Source: Azophilus sp965220425 (GTDB taxonomy: Bacteria; Pseudomonadota; Gammaproteobacteria; Pseudomonadales; Azotimanducaceae). Taken from it: DNA of 64,000 nt. The DNA lies in the NCBI GenBank assembly GCA_965220425.1, contig OZ244830.1:1798001-1862000 (forward strand), given 5' to 3'. This document shows positions 17,475-25,590 of this stretch, in pieces. Position 1 is the first letter of the stretch. Each line of letters starts with the position of its first letter. The notes beneath the pieces are model-generated. The model saw only the letters and a list, made by a program, of their open reading frames with translations, did no database searches and was not told where the DNA came from. Position numbers and translations under genes: made by a program.

Positions 17475-18699
17475 AGGCGCGGCGGGTGGCGGAAAAGGTG
17501 CGGTAGCTCCCCGGATGGTCGCGTTCGGCGCCCTCGGCGGCGAGCCAGGAAGTCAGCGGTCCGCTCCTCAGGCGAACATGACCGGCGATTGCCAGGCGCA
17601 CGAGCAGGACGCCGCTCGATACCAGGGTCCAGAAGGCGACGAGTTCGAAGCCGAGGCCCGGCTCGCCCACCAGCCAGCACGCGGTCAGCAGTAGCAGGCA
17701 GGGATTGCGGCGGGCGGTGAACAACCGGAACCAGGCATCGAACGGACGCCAGGCAAAGAGGCTGACGGACCCCAGACCGTGAAAGGCGCCTTCGATCAGG
17801 CGGCCGCCCCCATAGCCGGCGACGATGAAGATGAGGAGCAACTCGAAACCGGCTCCGAGCCGGGGCTCGAAGCCTGCAAGCGACAGCCCCCACAGCCAGT
17901 ACCAGAACGGCGGATGCACGATATCCATGCCGTGATCCAGCCAGTGTCCGAACTTGCTTGCCTGCACCGTCACCCGGGCGAGCTTGCCGTCCACGGTATC
18001 CAGGTAGGTCATGAACCAGCCGAGCAGGAGCCCCCAGAAGTAGAAGCCTTCGTAGAACAACCAGCAGACGGCGAGCATGAGGGCGAATCCCGTGCCCGTA
18101 ACGGCATTCGGGGTCACACCGAAGTCGGCGCACCAGCGCACCATGGCCTTGGCGGGTACGGGCCACCACCACTTGGTGACGAAATCCGTGATCCCCTTGT
18201 AGGAGATTCCATAAAGGCGGTTTTCCAGCGCGTTTGCCGACCCCGGGCCGATGGGCTGCAGCAGCGGAGGCTCGGTTTTGCGCAGGTCGGCCTCGAAGCC
18301 CTCCAGATCGGCCGCATCGACGACCGGTAGCGAAGTCGCCGAGTCCGTTTCCCCCTTGACCTCGGCGCCGGCGGGCGCCGAAACCGCGTGATCGCCCCGG
18401 GCGGCCGAACCCGTGATAATATCCAGGGCGGTCTGTGCGTGCGTTTCATCCACGTGGGCCGCTGCCGGCGTCGCCCCGTCCATCAGCAATCCCTTGAGAC
18501 CGAGCAGTCCGTTCAGCGTGCGCAGGTCGTAGACGTAGTCGGCACGCAGTATGAGCACCTCGTCCGGGCCGGGGCGCGAATCGAGCCCATCGGCCAGCGT
18601 GATGCCACCGATGCTCCCGAGTTGGCGGGCGATTCGTTCGTGGCTCGTCAGTCCCCACAAACGCTCTCCCGAACTCCCGACGATCAACGCAATGGTCAT
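17467..18699 (-). CDS. NTP-transferase-like / CDP-alcohol phosphatidyltransferase fusion
   Basis: A 410-aa membrane protein. The first ~130 residues look like a shortened nucleotidyltransferase-type domain (MTIALIVGSSGERLWGL) without a full GxGxR signature. From about residue 190 it has six hydrophobic helices carrying the complete CDP-alcohol motif D-x2-DG-x2-AR-x8-G-x3-D-x3-D (DTVDGKLAR ... GHWLDHGMD). Such enzymes move a phospho-alcohol from a CDP-alcohol to an acceptor, or the reverse. In this cluster the acceptor or donor is plausibly a ceramide-type lipid. Known fusions of this shape include IPCT-DIPPS in inositol phosphate synthesis, but that substrate is not implied here. Confidence 0.8.
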   Translation of the reverse strand: MTIALIVGSSGERLWGLTSHERIARQLGSIGGITLADGLDSRPGPDEVLILRADYVYDLRTLNGLLGLKGLLMDGATPAAAHVDETHAQTALDIITGSAARGDHAVSAPAGAEVKGETDSATSLPVVDAADLEGFEADLRKTEPPLLQPIGPGSANALENRLYGISYKGITDFVTKWWWPVPAKAMVRWCADFGVTPNAVTGTGFALMLAVCWLFYEGFYFWGLLLGWFMTYLDTVDGKLARVTVQASKFGHWLDHGMDIVHPPFWYWLWGLSLAGFEPRLGAGFELLLIFIVAGYGGGRLIEGAFHGLGSVSLFAWRPFDAWFRLFTARRNPCLLLLTACWLVGEPGLGFELVAFWTLVSSGVLLVRLAIAGHVRLRSGPLTSWLAAEGAERDHPGSYRTFSATRRAYD

Positions 18700-18738
18700 T
18701 GCAAGTTACGGAACAAAAAAGAGATTATGTGCCACTGT

Positions 18739-19605
18739 ATGCGCTTGATCCACATTTCCGATCCACATTTGACGAGCCTCGCGAACATTCCGCGCAGACA
18801 CTTCGTCGGCAAGCGGTGCTTGGGGTATGCATCCTGGCGCTGGCGGCGGCGGCGCCGGCATTTGAGACCGTGGCTGGATGAAGTCTGCACTGCGGCGGTT
18901 TCGCTGGAACCCGACGTCATCGTCGTTACCGGAGACCTGGTTCACCTGGGGTTGCCCCCCGAGATAGAGGCGGCGGCGCGGTGGATCAAGTCGCTCGGAC
19001 CCCCGGAACGGGTGTTCCTGGTGCCCGGCAATCACGATCTCTATCGGGAGGATTCCTGGGCGGCCGTCAAGGCGCATTGGCACGACTACCTGCGGCTCGC
19101 GCCTCTCGAGACTGGCGAACCGGCGTACTGGGACGGCTTCCCAACCCGTTTGCGTTGCGACGGCGTGGAGCTTCACGGTCTCAACACGGGCCTGCCGACC
19201 CCCGTCTTTCTGGCAGCCGGCGAGTTGGGCAGGGGGCAGTGCGACCGCTTGCGGGAGCGTCTTGCCGCGGCCCCGCATGGCACGCTGCACATCGTCGCAC
19301 TGCATCACCCCCCGGTCCCGGGAGCCATGCCCGAGCGCAAGGCGCTGCGGGACATCCACCGCCTGGCGCCAATAATGGACCAGGCCCATTTCGCCCTGCA
19401 TGGCCACGGTCACTTCAACCTGAGCTATCGGCTCGGCGCAGTGCCGGTTTTTGCAACGGGCTCCGCGTCGGTGGCCGACGCTGCCTTTCGATGCTTCGAC
19501 ATCGCCCGGGAAAACGACGGCTGGCGTGTCGAAATGAGCCTGGAATCCCGTTCGGAGGACGGTTTTCGCCGGACGGAAACAGATTCGTTCGTATTCCCCG
19601 ACTAA
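18739..19605 (+). CDS. Calcineurin-like metallophosphoesterase
   Basis: A 288-aa enzyme with all metal-binding motifs in order: DPH (residues 7-9), GDLVH, GNHD, HHP and GHGH. It is predicted to be a cytoplasmic two-metal phosphoesterase with no signal peptide. Family relatives include CpdA-like cAMP phosphodiesterases and LpxH-type lipid pyrophosphatases; substrate cannot be told from these motifs. Its location between headgroup genes and an Lpt-like pair suggests a lipid phosphate or nucleotide-diphosphate lipid. ATG at 18727 (4 residues longer, AAGAGA ahead) is an alternative start. It is divergent from the CDP-alcohol gene with only ~39 nt between them. Confidence 0.8.
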   Translation: MRLIHISDPHLTSLANIPRRHFVGKRCLGYASWRWRRRRRHLRPWLDEVCTAAVSLEPDVIVVTGDLVHLGLPPEIEAAARWIKSLGPPERVFLVPGNHDLYREDSWAAVKAHWHDYLRLAPLETGEPAYWDGFPTRLRCDGVELHGLNTGLPTPVFLAAGELGRGQCDRLRERLAAAPHGTLHIVALHHPPVPGAMPERKALRDIHRLAPIMDQAHFALHGHGHFNLSYRLGAVPVFATGSASVADAAFRCFDIARENDGWRVEMSLESRSEDGFRRTETDSFVFPD

Positions 19606-19782
19606 CCGTCGTATTGGACCAGGCCCCCTTGTCGAGCAACGAAAACGGCGCCCGCATTCGATCGGCGATGGCTGGATTTCGCAGGCCGCGCCACTTGCAA
19701 ACCACGCTGATCGCGCGGCTGGGAGCGATCTGCGTCGCAACGCTTCCCACGCCGTCGCCCGACGGCCTCCGGGCAACATGAA

Positions 19783-20844
19783 TCAGCGTTTCCAGGCCAA
19801 CGCCGTCACCGCCGCGGCAAGCGCGAGCAGGTCCGGCGCGAGACTTGTGAGAGCGGCGGGCAGGTGATAGAGAAGCCCGACCTGAGCGGTCGTTCGCTCC
19901 AGCAGGTAGAACGAAATGCCGATGGCGCCGCCGAGCGTGAGGCGCGCGCCGAGCGGAACGATGCGGGTGGAACCGGTGACGAACGGTACGCCGAGCAAAG
20001 CCATGGCGGCGAGCCCCAGGGGCAGGCTCAACTGGTGCCACAAGAGCAAGCGGTAGCGATGGGCATCCAGGCCGTTTTCGCGCAGATAGCCGATGTAGCC
20101 AGCCAGGTCCGAAGGCGCCAGGGCGTGTTCGGCCTGCACGAACGCGGCAAGCTGCCCGGCGCCGATGCGATTGCGCCACGGCAGCCGGTCCGCGTGGCTG
20201 CGCCCGGTGTCGGCGGCGCCGAACCGGGTGGCGGTCACGTCATGCAACAGCCACTCGTTGGGCCGGAGAATGTCGGCGCTGGCCGCCTGAATCATGCGGA
20301 CGATTTGTCCGCCGCTGTCGAATTCGTAGATTTCGATGTCAAGGGGGACCATGCCGTAACGAACGTCGCCGATCCGCACCAGGCTCGACCCGCTCCGGGT
20401 CCAGTGTTCGTCGTCCCGGGAGGAAGTGCTCGCCAGCGCGTGCGCGCGCAGCCCCGAGGCACGGCGCTCGAAATCCGGAATCACGGTTTGCTGGACCGCG
20501 GCCACCGATACGATGACGATGCCGAGCAGAACGAGCAGCGGCCGGGCCAGCCGGCGCATACCGACGCCGCCGGCGCGCATGGCGGTGATCTCCGATTGAC
20601 TCGCCAGGGCTCCGAGCCCGACCATGGTGCCGAGCAGGCAGGTGACGGGCAATACATCAATGCCGATGCGCGGCAGGGAAAAGGCGACGATCCGCAGTGC
20701 ATCCAGGCTGCTGAACGTCCCCTTGCCGACATCCTCGAGTTGTTCCGCCAGTTCGATGAAGCCGAACAACCCCAAGAGCCCCAGCAACACCGGGCTGCCG
20801 CCCCGTATGAGGGAGATGAACAGGTATCGGTCGAGCAGCGGCAC
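19783..20844 (-). CDS. LptG-like permease of an Lpt lipid exporter
   Basis: About 353 aa of the YjgP/YjgQ family. Three N-terminal helices, a periplasmic beta-rich domain (middle third) and three C-terminal helices are visible. The GTG start gives MPLLDRYLF, the usual LptG N-terminus; GTG at 20868 would overlap lptF. The conserved coupling-helix region ASQSEITAMRAGGVG is present. In canonical systems LptF/LptG with ATPase LptB pull LPS out of the inner membrane. This pair sits inside a sphingolipid cluster, away from the usual pepA-linked location, so a dedicated lipid substrate is suspected. No LptB is present in the window. Confidence 0.8.
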   Translation of the reverse strand: MPLLDRYLFISLIRGGSPVLLGLLGLFGFIELAEQLEDVGKGTFSSLDALRIVAFSLPRIGIDVLPVTCLLGTMVGLGALASQSEITAMRAGGVGMRRLARPLLVLLGIVIVSVAAVQQTVIPDFERRASGLRAHALASTSSRDDEHWTRSGSSLVRIGDVRYGMVPLDIEIYEFDSGGQIVRMIQAASADILRPNEWLLHDVTATRFGAADTGRSHADRLPWRNRIGAGQLAAFVQAEHALAPSDLAGYIGYLRENGLDAHRYRLLLWHQLSLPLGLAAMALLGVPFVTGSTRIVPLGARLTLGGAIGISFYLLERTTAQVGLLYHLPAALTSLAPDLLALAAAVTALAWKR

Positions 20845-20857
20845 CGGACCCGGGACA

Positions 20858-21907
20858 CTAGCCCACACGGCGGGACGCCAGCATGCCGGCGGCCACCATC
20901 GCACCGAGGCCCAGGGGCGCCCACCACAGGTGATGCAGGGTTCCCTGCTCCACGCCGGAGCGCGCGATGCCGATGAAGTTGAAATAAGCCGCATAGACCG
21001 CAACCGCCAGCAGTACCCGCCCGTAACGACCGCCGCGCGGCCGGGTGCGGCCGAGCGGCACGGCGATCAGCGCCAGCAATACCGTGGAGACCGCCGTGGA
21101 CAGGCGCCATTGCAACTCCGCGCGATCGTCGGCGATCCGTGAACCCAGAAGTGCCGGTGTCGAAGCCGCTTTGGGCCTGTGGCCGACTGGGTCGGGCATG
21201 AGCGTTGGCGTCCAGATGGAAAACGAGCCGAAACGGCCCACCAGGTCCACCGCCCCGGTTGTCTGCTTGTAGACGAATGCGTTGTCGAGTTCCAGCAGAT
21301 GCGCACCCGGCTTCGCGTACGCGTTGAGCCGGCCGCTTGTCCCGGCGATCACTTCCAGGCCCGCCTCCGAACGCGAACGAACGAACAGGCCCGCGAATTC
21401 ACCGGTTTCGGCATCGCGATCCTCCAGGAAAACCGTGCGGCCGCGATCGCCGTACAGGTGAAACTGCCCTGGCGCGATATCTTCGAGTTCCGCGGAGGCC
21501 TTGGCGTGGGCCTGGAACGCATACAGCCGCTCGTAAGCCCAGGGCCGCACGACCAGGGAGAGCAGGCCGACGACGATCGCGACCGTGAAGGACAGCCAGA
21601 CGACCGGTGCGACGATGCGCCCCTCGCCGACCCCGCCGGCCCGCAGCGCCGTGACCTCCTGATCGGAGTAGAACCGGCCGAGCGTGACGATCATGCCGAC
21701 ATACAGGCCGATGGGAATCAGCACTTCCAGCGCGATGAGAACCTTGAGCCCGGTCAGCAGCGCGACCGCGGAAGCACTGAGGACCCCCTCGTTTGCGTCG
21801 GCGAGAAACCGCGTTAGGCTGTAAGCCATGAAGATGCCGACGAGCAGCGCCACGACCGCGAGCAGCGGTTTCGTCACTTCGCGAATCAGGTACCGGTGCA
21901 CGATCAT
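20858..21907 (-). CDS. LptF-like permease of an Lpt lipid exporter
   Basis: About 349 aa, paralogous in layout to the next gene: three N-terminal helices, a periplasmic jellyroll-like domain and three C-terminal helices. It begins MIVHRYLIREVTKPLL, a standard LptF start. The cytoplasmic coupling segment YSDQEVTALRAGGVGEGR matches the LptF/LptG family. It is transcribed first, with lptG starting 14 nt after its stop. The start codon sits 5 bp from that of the divergent LptA-like gene, so its ribosome-binding site lies inside that gene. Confidence 0.82.
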   Translation of the reverse strand: MIVHRYLIREVTKPLLAVVALLVGIFMAYSLTRFLADANEGVLSASAVALLTGLKVLIALEVLIPIGLYVGMIVTLGRFYSDQEVTALRAGGVGEGRIVAPVVWLSFTVAIVVGLLSLVVRPWAYERLYAFQAHAKASAELEDIAPGQFHLYGDRGRTVFLEDRDAETGEFAGLFVRSRSEAGLEVIAGTSGRLNAYAKPGAHLLELDNAFVYKQTTGAVDLVGRFGSFSIWTPTLMPDPVGHRPKAASTPALLGSRIADDRAELQWRLSTAVSTVLLALIAVPLGRTRPRGGRYGRVLLAVAVYAAYFNFIGIARSGVEQGTLHHLWWAPLGLGAMVAAGMLASRRVG

Positions 21908-21911
21908 GGGC

Positions 21912-22388
21912 ATGGTCGTCCGTTGGTCGCTGTTGTCATGGGTGATGGGGTGGTCGAGCGTCGTGGCTCAACCGCCGCCCGAGTCCGTGAACGACGAAGC
22001 ACCCATAGTAATTCGCGCCGACCGGGCCTGGGAAGGGGAGAGCGGCAGGGTCCTCTATCTGGAGGGCAGCTTCGAGATGCGGTCGGCCGATTGGCTGGTC
22101 ACGGCGCGGAACGCCGAGGTGCACGGGCCGGTGGAGAACCCGGAGCGCATCGTGGTGACGGGTCGGCCGGCGAAGATAACGTTCGACAACGACGGTTCGA
22201 CGATCACCGGGGTTGGCGGGCGCATCGTTTACCGGTACCGGGAAGAGGTCATCGAACTCTACGAAGACGCCGTGCTCGAAGGCGAGGATGTGTCGATGGC
22301 CAGTTCGGCAATCGTCTACGACCTGAAGAACGAGCGTTTGCGCTCGAGCGGCTCGGACGGCATCGAGGTCATCGTCCGGCCCAACTGA
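21912..22388 (+). CDS. LptA-like (OstA-type) periplasmic lipid-bridge protein
   Basis: A 158-aa protein with an N-terminal signal peptide (cleavage near VVAQ) followed by an OstA/LptA-type beta-jellyroll: repeated strands such as VLYLEGSFEMRSADWLVTARNAEV and IVYRYREEVIELYEDAVLEGED. LptA bridges the periplasm between LptC/FG and the outer-membrane LptD. Divergent and practically abutting with the lptF-like gene, it looks like the periplasmic part of the same transport system. ATG at 21906 is an alternative start that would overlap the lptF start codon. It is shorter than E. coli LptA (185 aa). Confidence 0.72.
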   Translation: MVVRWSLLSWVMGWSSVVAQPPPESVNDEAPIVIRADRAWEGESGRVLYLEGSFEMRSADWLVTARNAEVHGPVENPERIVVTGRPAKITFDNDGSTITGVGGRIVYRYREEVIELYEDAVLEGEDVSMASSAIVYDLKNERLRSSGSDGIEVIVRPN

Positions 22389-22418
22389 AACCGGACTGCC
22401 AACCCGGGGCAGGGCAGG

Positions 22419-23180
22419 CTAACCTCTTGCCTCGGCGCCAAGGCGCAGCACGGTTTGCCACCAGCCGGGCACGGTGACGCTGGCATAGGCCAGGTCTTTT
22501 TCGTCGTCGATTTCGCACCAGCCGTGGCCGGCCGTGCCGACCGTGCCCACCTGTCCCTGGCGGGCCAGCAGGTCCACGGCGGACAGGTACCAGCGCCTCA
22601 AGGTCGCCTCTTCCAGCATCATCGATTCGAGCTGCGTGCGAAACAGGCCCACTCCGGCGCCCCGGAAGCGGATCATGCCGATGGATTCGCCGTCCACCTC
22701 GGCGATGGGGAGCTTCTTGTCCACCCTCCCGAGCGTGCCGTTGTCGACAATGACCTTCATGTCATCGTCGTCGTAATCGTCTTTCTCGTTGGTCACGAGC
22801 GTGATGTCATGGGCGTCGCGGCTGGCGATGAGGCGGCGGAACACTTCCGGCTCGAACATGGTGTCGCCGTTGATCAGGACGAATGGATCCGTCATCTCGT
22901 GACGGACAATCCAGCAGGTGCCCAGGTTGTCGCAGTATGCGTAGAACGGGTTATGGGCGATTCGGACCGGCAGCTTGTTGAACCGGTGCACGATCTTCCG
23001 GACTACCCCGGCCTGGAAACCGGTGGCGACCACCACTTCGCTGGCGCCGGCAGCCGACACGGCCTCGAGTTGCCATTCCAGCGCGGTCTTCTCGCCGAGC
23101 AGCAAGGCGCACTTGGGCAGGTTTTCGGTCAGCGGCAGGAGCCGCTTGCCCTGGCCGGCGCTCAGGAGAATTACTTTCAT
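22419..23180 (-). CDS. LicC-like sugar/alcohol-phosphate nucleotidyltransferase
   Basis: A 253-aa single-domain NTP transferase. The N-terminal signature is complete: LLSAGQGKRLLPLTENLPKC, with the conserved GxGxR and PK. Asp in LINGDTMF and a second acidic motif (CEIDDEKDL) near the C-terminus fit metal binding. The closest relatives by eye are phosphocholine cytidylyltransferases (LicC) and related enzymes that make CDP- or other NDP-activated small alcohols. It would supply the activated headgroup used by the CDP-alcohol phosphotransferase (inference). It is the last gene of the five-gene minus-strand operon, 27 nt after the GMC gene. Confidence 0.75.
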   Translation of the reverse strand: MKVILLSAGQGKRLLPLTENLPKCALLLGEKTALEWQLEAVSAAGASEVVVATGFQAGVVRKIVHRFNKLPVRIAHNPFYAYCDNLGTCWIVRHEMTDPFVLINGDTMFEPEVFRRLIASRDAHDITLVTNEKDDYDDDDMKVIVDNGTLGRVDKKLPIAEVDGESIGMIRFRGAGVGLFRTQLESMMLEEATLRRWYLSAVDLLARQGQVGTVGTAGHGWCEIDDEKDLAYASVTVPGWWQTVLRLGAEARG

Positions 23181-23207
23181 GAACGGTGCCTGTCCATAGC
23201 GGTTCTG

Positions 23208-24857
23208 TTACGAGGCGGAGCGGGCCGCGACCTTACGCGAAACGAGGTGGTCCTTCAATCGGTGGACCAGCGCCAGAATGGTCAGCGTGGGGTTCGCCCA
23301 GCCACTGGTGGAGAACACGGAACTGCCGGCGATGTACAGGTCCCGGTAGCCGTGTACGGCGCAATTGCCGTCGACGACGCCCGCTTTCGGATCGTCGCTC
23401 ATGCGCGTCGTGCCCATGTGGTGATAGCCGCCGATCGGGTGGTTGCCGACGGTGGGATCGACCGGCCAGGCGAGGGCGGGGTCGTACAGCCAGGGTTCCG
23501 GCTCGAATCGGCCAAGGCCAAGGCGCGCCAGTTCGGCGTCCAGGGTCTCGGCAAGCCCGCGGAGCGTGTGCTTGTCCTGTTCGTTGAAGCGCCAGTCCAG
23601 GTCGGCCCCGGGCAGGCCCAGCGCATCCCTGTTGCCGGAGAGCCGCACCCGGCTGTCCGGATTGGGCGCCTGTTCGGCGCGGATCATGACATTCAGCCGC
23701 CGGTCGGGCAGCGCAGCGAGACCGCGGGTAATTGCGGTGGTCAACCTCCGCTGATACCCGGCGGCCAGGGCCCGGTAGATATGCCACAGGTGACGGTTTC
23801 TTCGCGTCGGTTCGAGTTGGTGCTTGAGGTTCTGGTACATGCGCTGCACTAACGGCACTCCGTGCCGGGGGTCCCGCTGCCACTTGAATGTCATCGCCGT
23901 GTTCAATATCCCCAGATCGCGCTGCAGCGCCGGCGCGGGCGCGAGCACCGGCGCTATGGGCACGCCCTTCGCAAGTGTCCTCCCATCCCGCGAAGCGGGC
24001 TTCGGAAAGCGTTTGCGAAACCGGTTCCAGAGGTCGAAAGCCTGGGCCGAGTGCAGGCGTCCCAATCTGCCGTGGGCGTGCTCCATGAAACAGCGGCCCA
24101 CCCAGTCGTGCCGGTTGCCGATGCCCCGCGGTTCCACATCTCTCGATGCCAGCAGGAGCCTGGCGTTCTCTATGCCGCCGCAGGCGAGCACATGGATGCC
24201 CGCCCTGACCGTTGCCTGCCGGCCGCCGAGGCTTGCGATCAGGACATGATCGAGGCTCTCGGCGTTGGCCGCGGCCTGCAGGTGAATAACGTTGGCGTGG
24301 ATGAGGCAGCGAACGTTCGGGCTGTCCAGGAGGTCCTGGGCACGGGGCGCGCTGAAGCGTTCCCGGACATCGTCGAACCGCCAGAAGGGCGTGACGAACC
24401 TGCCGCGGTCGAAGGGCGGCGGATCGGTGGCGAGGGTTTGCCACAGCGCCTCCCCGTATTCGTATTGCCCGATCTCGAGGTTCCGGTGCGCGGCCCGGTA
24501 ACCGTCCGCGAGATCCTCCCTGGCGATGGGCCAGCCGCTGTGCGGCACCCAGTCCCGGGCTTCGAAATCGATGCTGTCCAACGGCGCGCAGCGTCCGCCC
24601 CAGATGCTGGTGGTGCCGCCGAAGAAACGCAGGCGGCTGTCGTCCAGATCGTAGTAGGGCATGCCGACGTTGTCGCCGGCGCCGAGCGATTGGGTGACCG
24701 GGTCGTGATCGAATCCGCCGCTTTCCAGCAGGCAGATATCCACTCCATGCTCCGCCAGGCCCCGGGCAAGGGTAACGCCGGCCGCGCCGGCGCCGACGAT
24801 GCATACCTCGGCGCGCAGCTCCGGGCCGATGCCCGCCCTGGCAAAGTCAATCACCAT
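23208..24857 (-). CDS. GMC-family FAD-dependent oxidoreductase
   Basis: A 549-aa flavoprotein. The FAD motif VCIVGAGAAGVTLARGL is near residue 20, GGTTSIWGG around 80, and the GMC C-terminal active site is GGYHHMGTTRM with a final SSVFSTSGWANPTLTI block. GMC enzymes oxidise alcohols, sugars or sterol-like substrates. No secretion signal is visible, so it is cytoplasmic or membrane-associated. Its ATG lies inside the end of the LpxO-like gene (11-nt overlap), so they are made together. A role in oxidising the sphingoid base or a headgroup alcohol is inferred only from the operon. Confidence 0.82.
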   Translation of the reverse strand: MVIDFARAGIGPELRAEVCIVGAGAAGVTLARGLAEHGVDICLLESGGFDHDPVTQSLGAGDNVGMPYYDLDDSRLRFFGGTTSIWGGRCAPLDSIDFEARDWVPHSGWPIAREDLADGYRAAHRNLEIGQYEYGEALWQTLATDPPPFDRGRFVTPFWRFDDVRERFSAPRAQDLLDSPNVRCLIHANVIHLQAAANAESLDHVLIASLGGRQATVRAGIHVLACGGIENARLLLASRDVEPRGIGNRHDWVGRCFMEHAHGRLGRLHSAQAFDLWNRFRKRFPKPASRDGRTLAKGVPIAPVLAPAPALQRDLGILNTAMTFKWQRDPRHGVPLVQRMYQNLKHQLEPTRRNRHLWHIYRALAAGYQRRLTTAITRGLAALPDRRLNVMIRAEQAPNPDSRVRLSGNRDALGLPGADLDWRFNEQDKHTLRGLAETLDAELARLGLGRFEPEPWLYDPALAWPVDPTVGNHPIGGYHHMGTTRMSDDPKAGVVDGNCAVHGYRDLYIAGSSVFSTSGWANPTLTILALVHRLKDHLVSRKVAARSAS

Positions 24858-25590
24858 TTCGGCCGATCCGGCTGTTCCAGCGTTGCAGATTGGCGAGCGG
24901 CCGCCTGACGTAGGCGCTGGCTCGCAGCAGCGATAACAGGGCATCCCGGCAGGGCCCCGCAATCCGGTCGAGGGGGCGGTCGAGATCCAGAAAGAGGACC
25001 ACGCGAGCGTCCGGGGTGGCATTGCGCACTTCGTGTTCGAACGTGTCGTCGAAACAGAGGCACTTGCCCGGTTCCCAATGCCGGGTCTCGTTGCCCACGC
25101 GGATCCGGCATTGCTCCGCCTCGGCCGGTATCCGCAAACCCAGGTGGCAGCGTACCACCGCCTTGGTGGGGCCCCGGTGCGGCGGTATATGGTAGCCGGG
25201 CGCCAGAATGGAGAACCAGGCGTTCTGCAGGTTCGTCAGGGCGCCCAGGATTTCCGCGGTGCGCGGGCAGGCGCGGCAGTTCTCGTCGATACGCTCCCCG
25301 AATACGTAGAAAACATAGGTTTTCCAGTTGTCCCCGTAGGAGATGCGCACCTGGTCCGGCGACATTTCGTGGAACGTGGGAATGTCCTGGGGACGCTCGA
25401 GCACGCCGTCCAACTCGTTGCGGATGTCCTTCCAGCCGGCTTCCAGAAGCCCTACCTGGGGAAAGTCTTCCGGGGGCAGGAAGGGAGTGGTTGGAACTCT
25501 CGAATGGCGCGCGAAAAAACGGTCTGTCGTGCGCAGGAATACCTTCCCCAGCCGGACGCCGAGCCTGGGTTCCGGGCTACGTTTCAGCAT
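24847..25590 (-). CDS. Aspartyl/asparaginyl beta-hydroxylase-family enzyme (LpxO-like)
   Basis: A 247-aa Fe(II)/2-oxoglutarate dioxygenase-like protein. The iron site HxxD/E...H is visible: HIPPHRGPTKAVVRCHLGL followed by FDDTFEHEVRNAT; Arg in VVLFLDLDRP is in the 2-oxoglutarate region. This family includes LpxO, which 2-hydroxylates the acyl chain of lipid A. Placed between ceramide-synthase-like and GMC genes, it most likely hydroxylates the ceramide acyl chain or the sphingoid base. Its ATG lies 3 nt upstream of the stop of the upstream nucleotidyltransferase (ATGCTGA). Longer upstream starts in this frame lie inside that gene and are not needed. Confidence 0.8.
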   Translation of the reverse strand: MLKRSPEPRLGVRLGKVFLRTTDRFFARHSRVPTTPFLPPEDFPQVGLLEAGWKDIRNELDGVLERPQDIPTFHEMSPDQVRISYGDNWKTYVFYVFGERIDENCRACPRTAEILGALTNLQNAWFSILAPGYHIPPHRGPTKAVVRCHLGLRIPAEAEQCRIRVGNETRHWEPGKCLCFDDTFEHEVRNATPDARVVLFLDLDRPLDRIAGPCRDALLSLLRASAYVRRPLANLQRWNSRIGRNGD

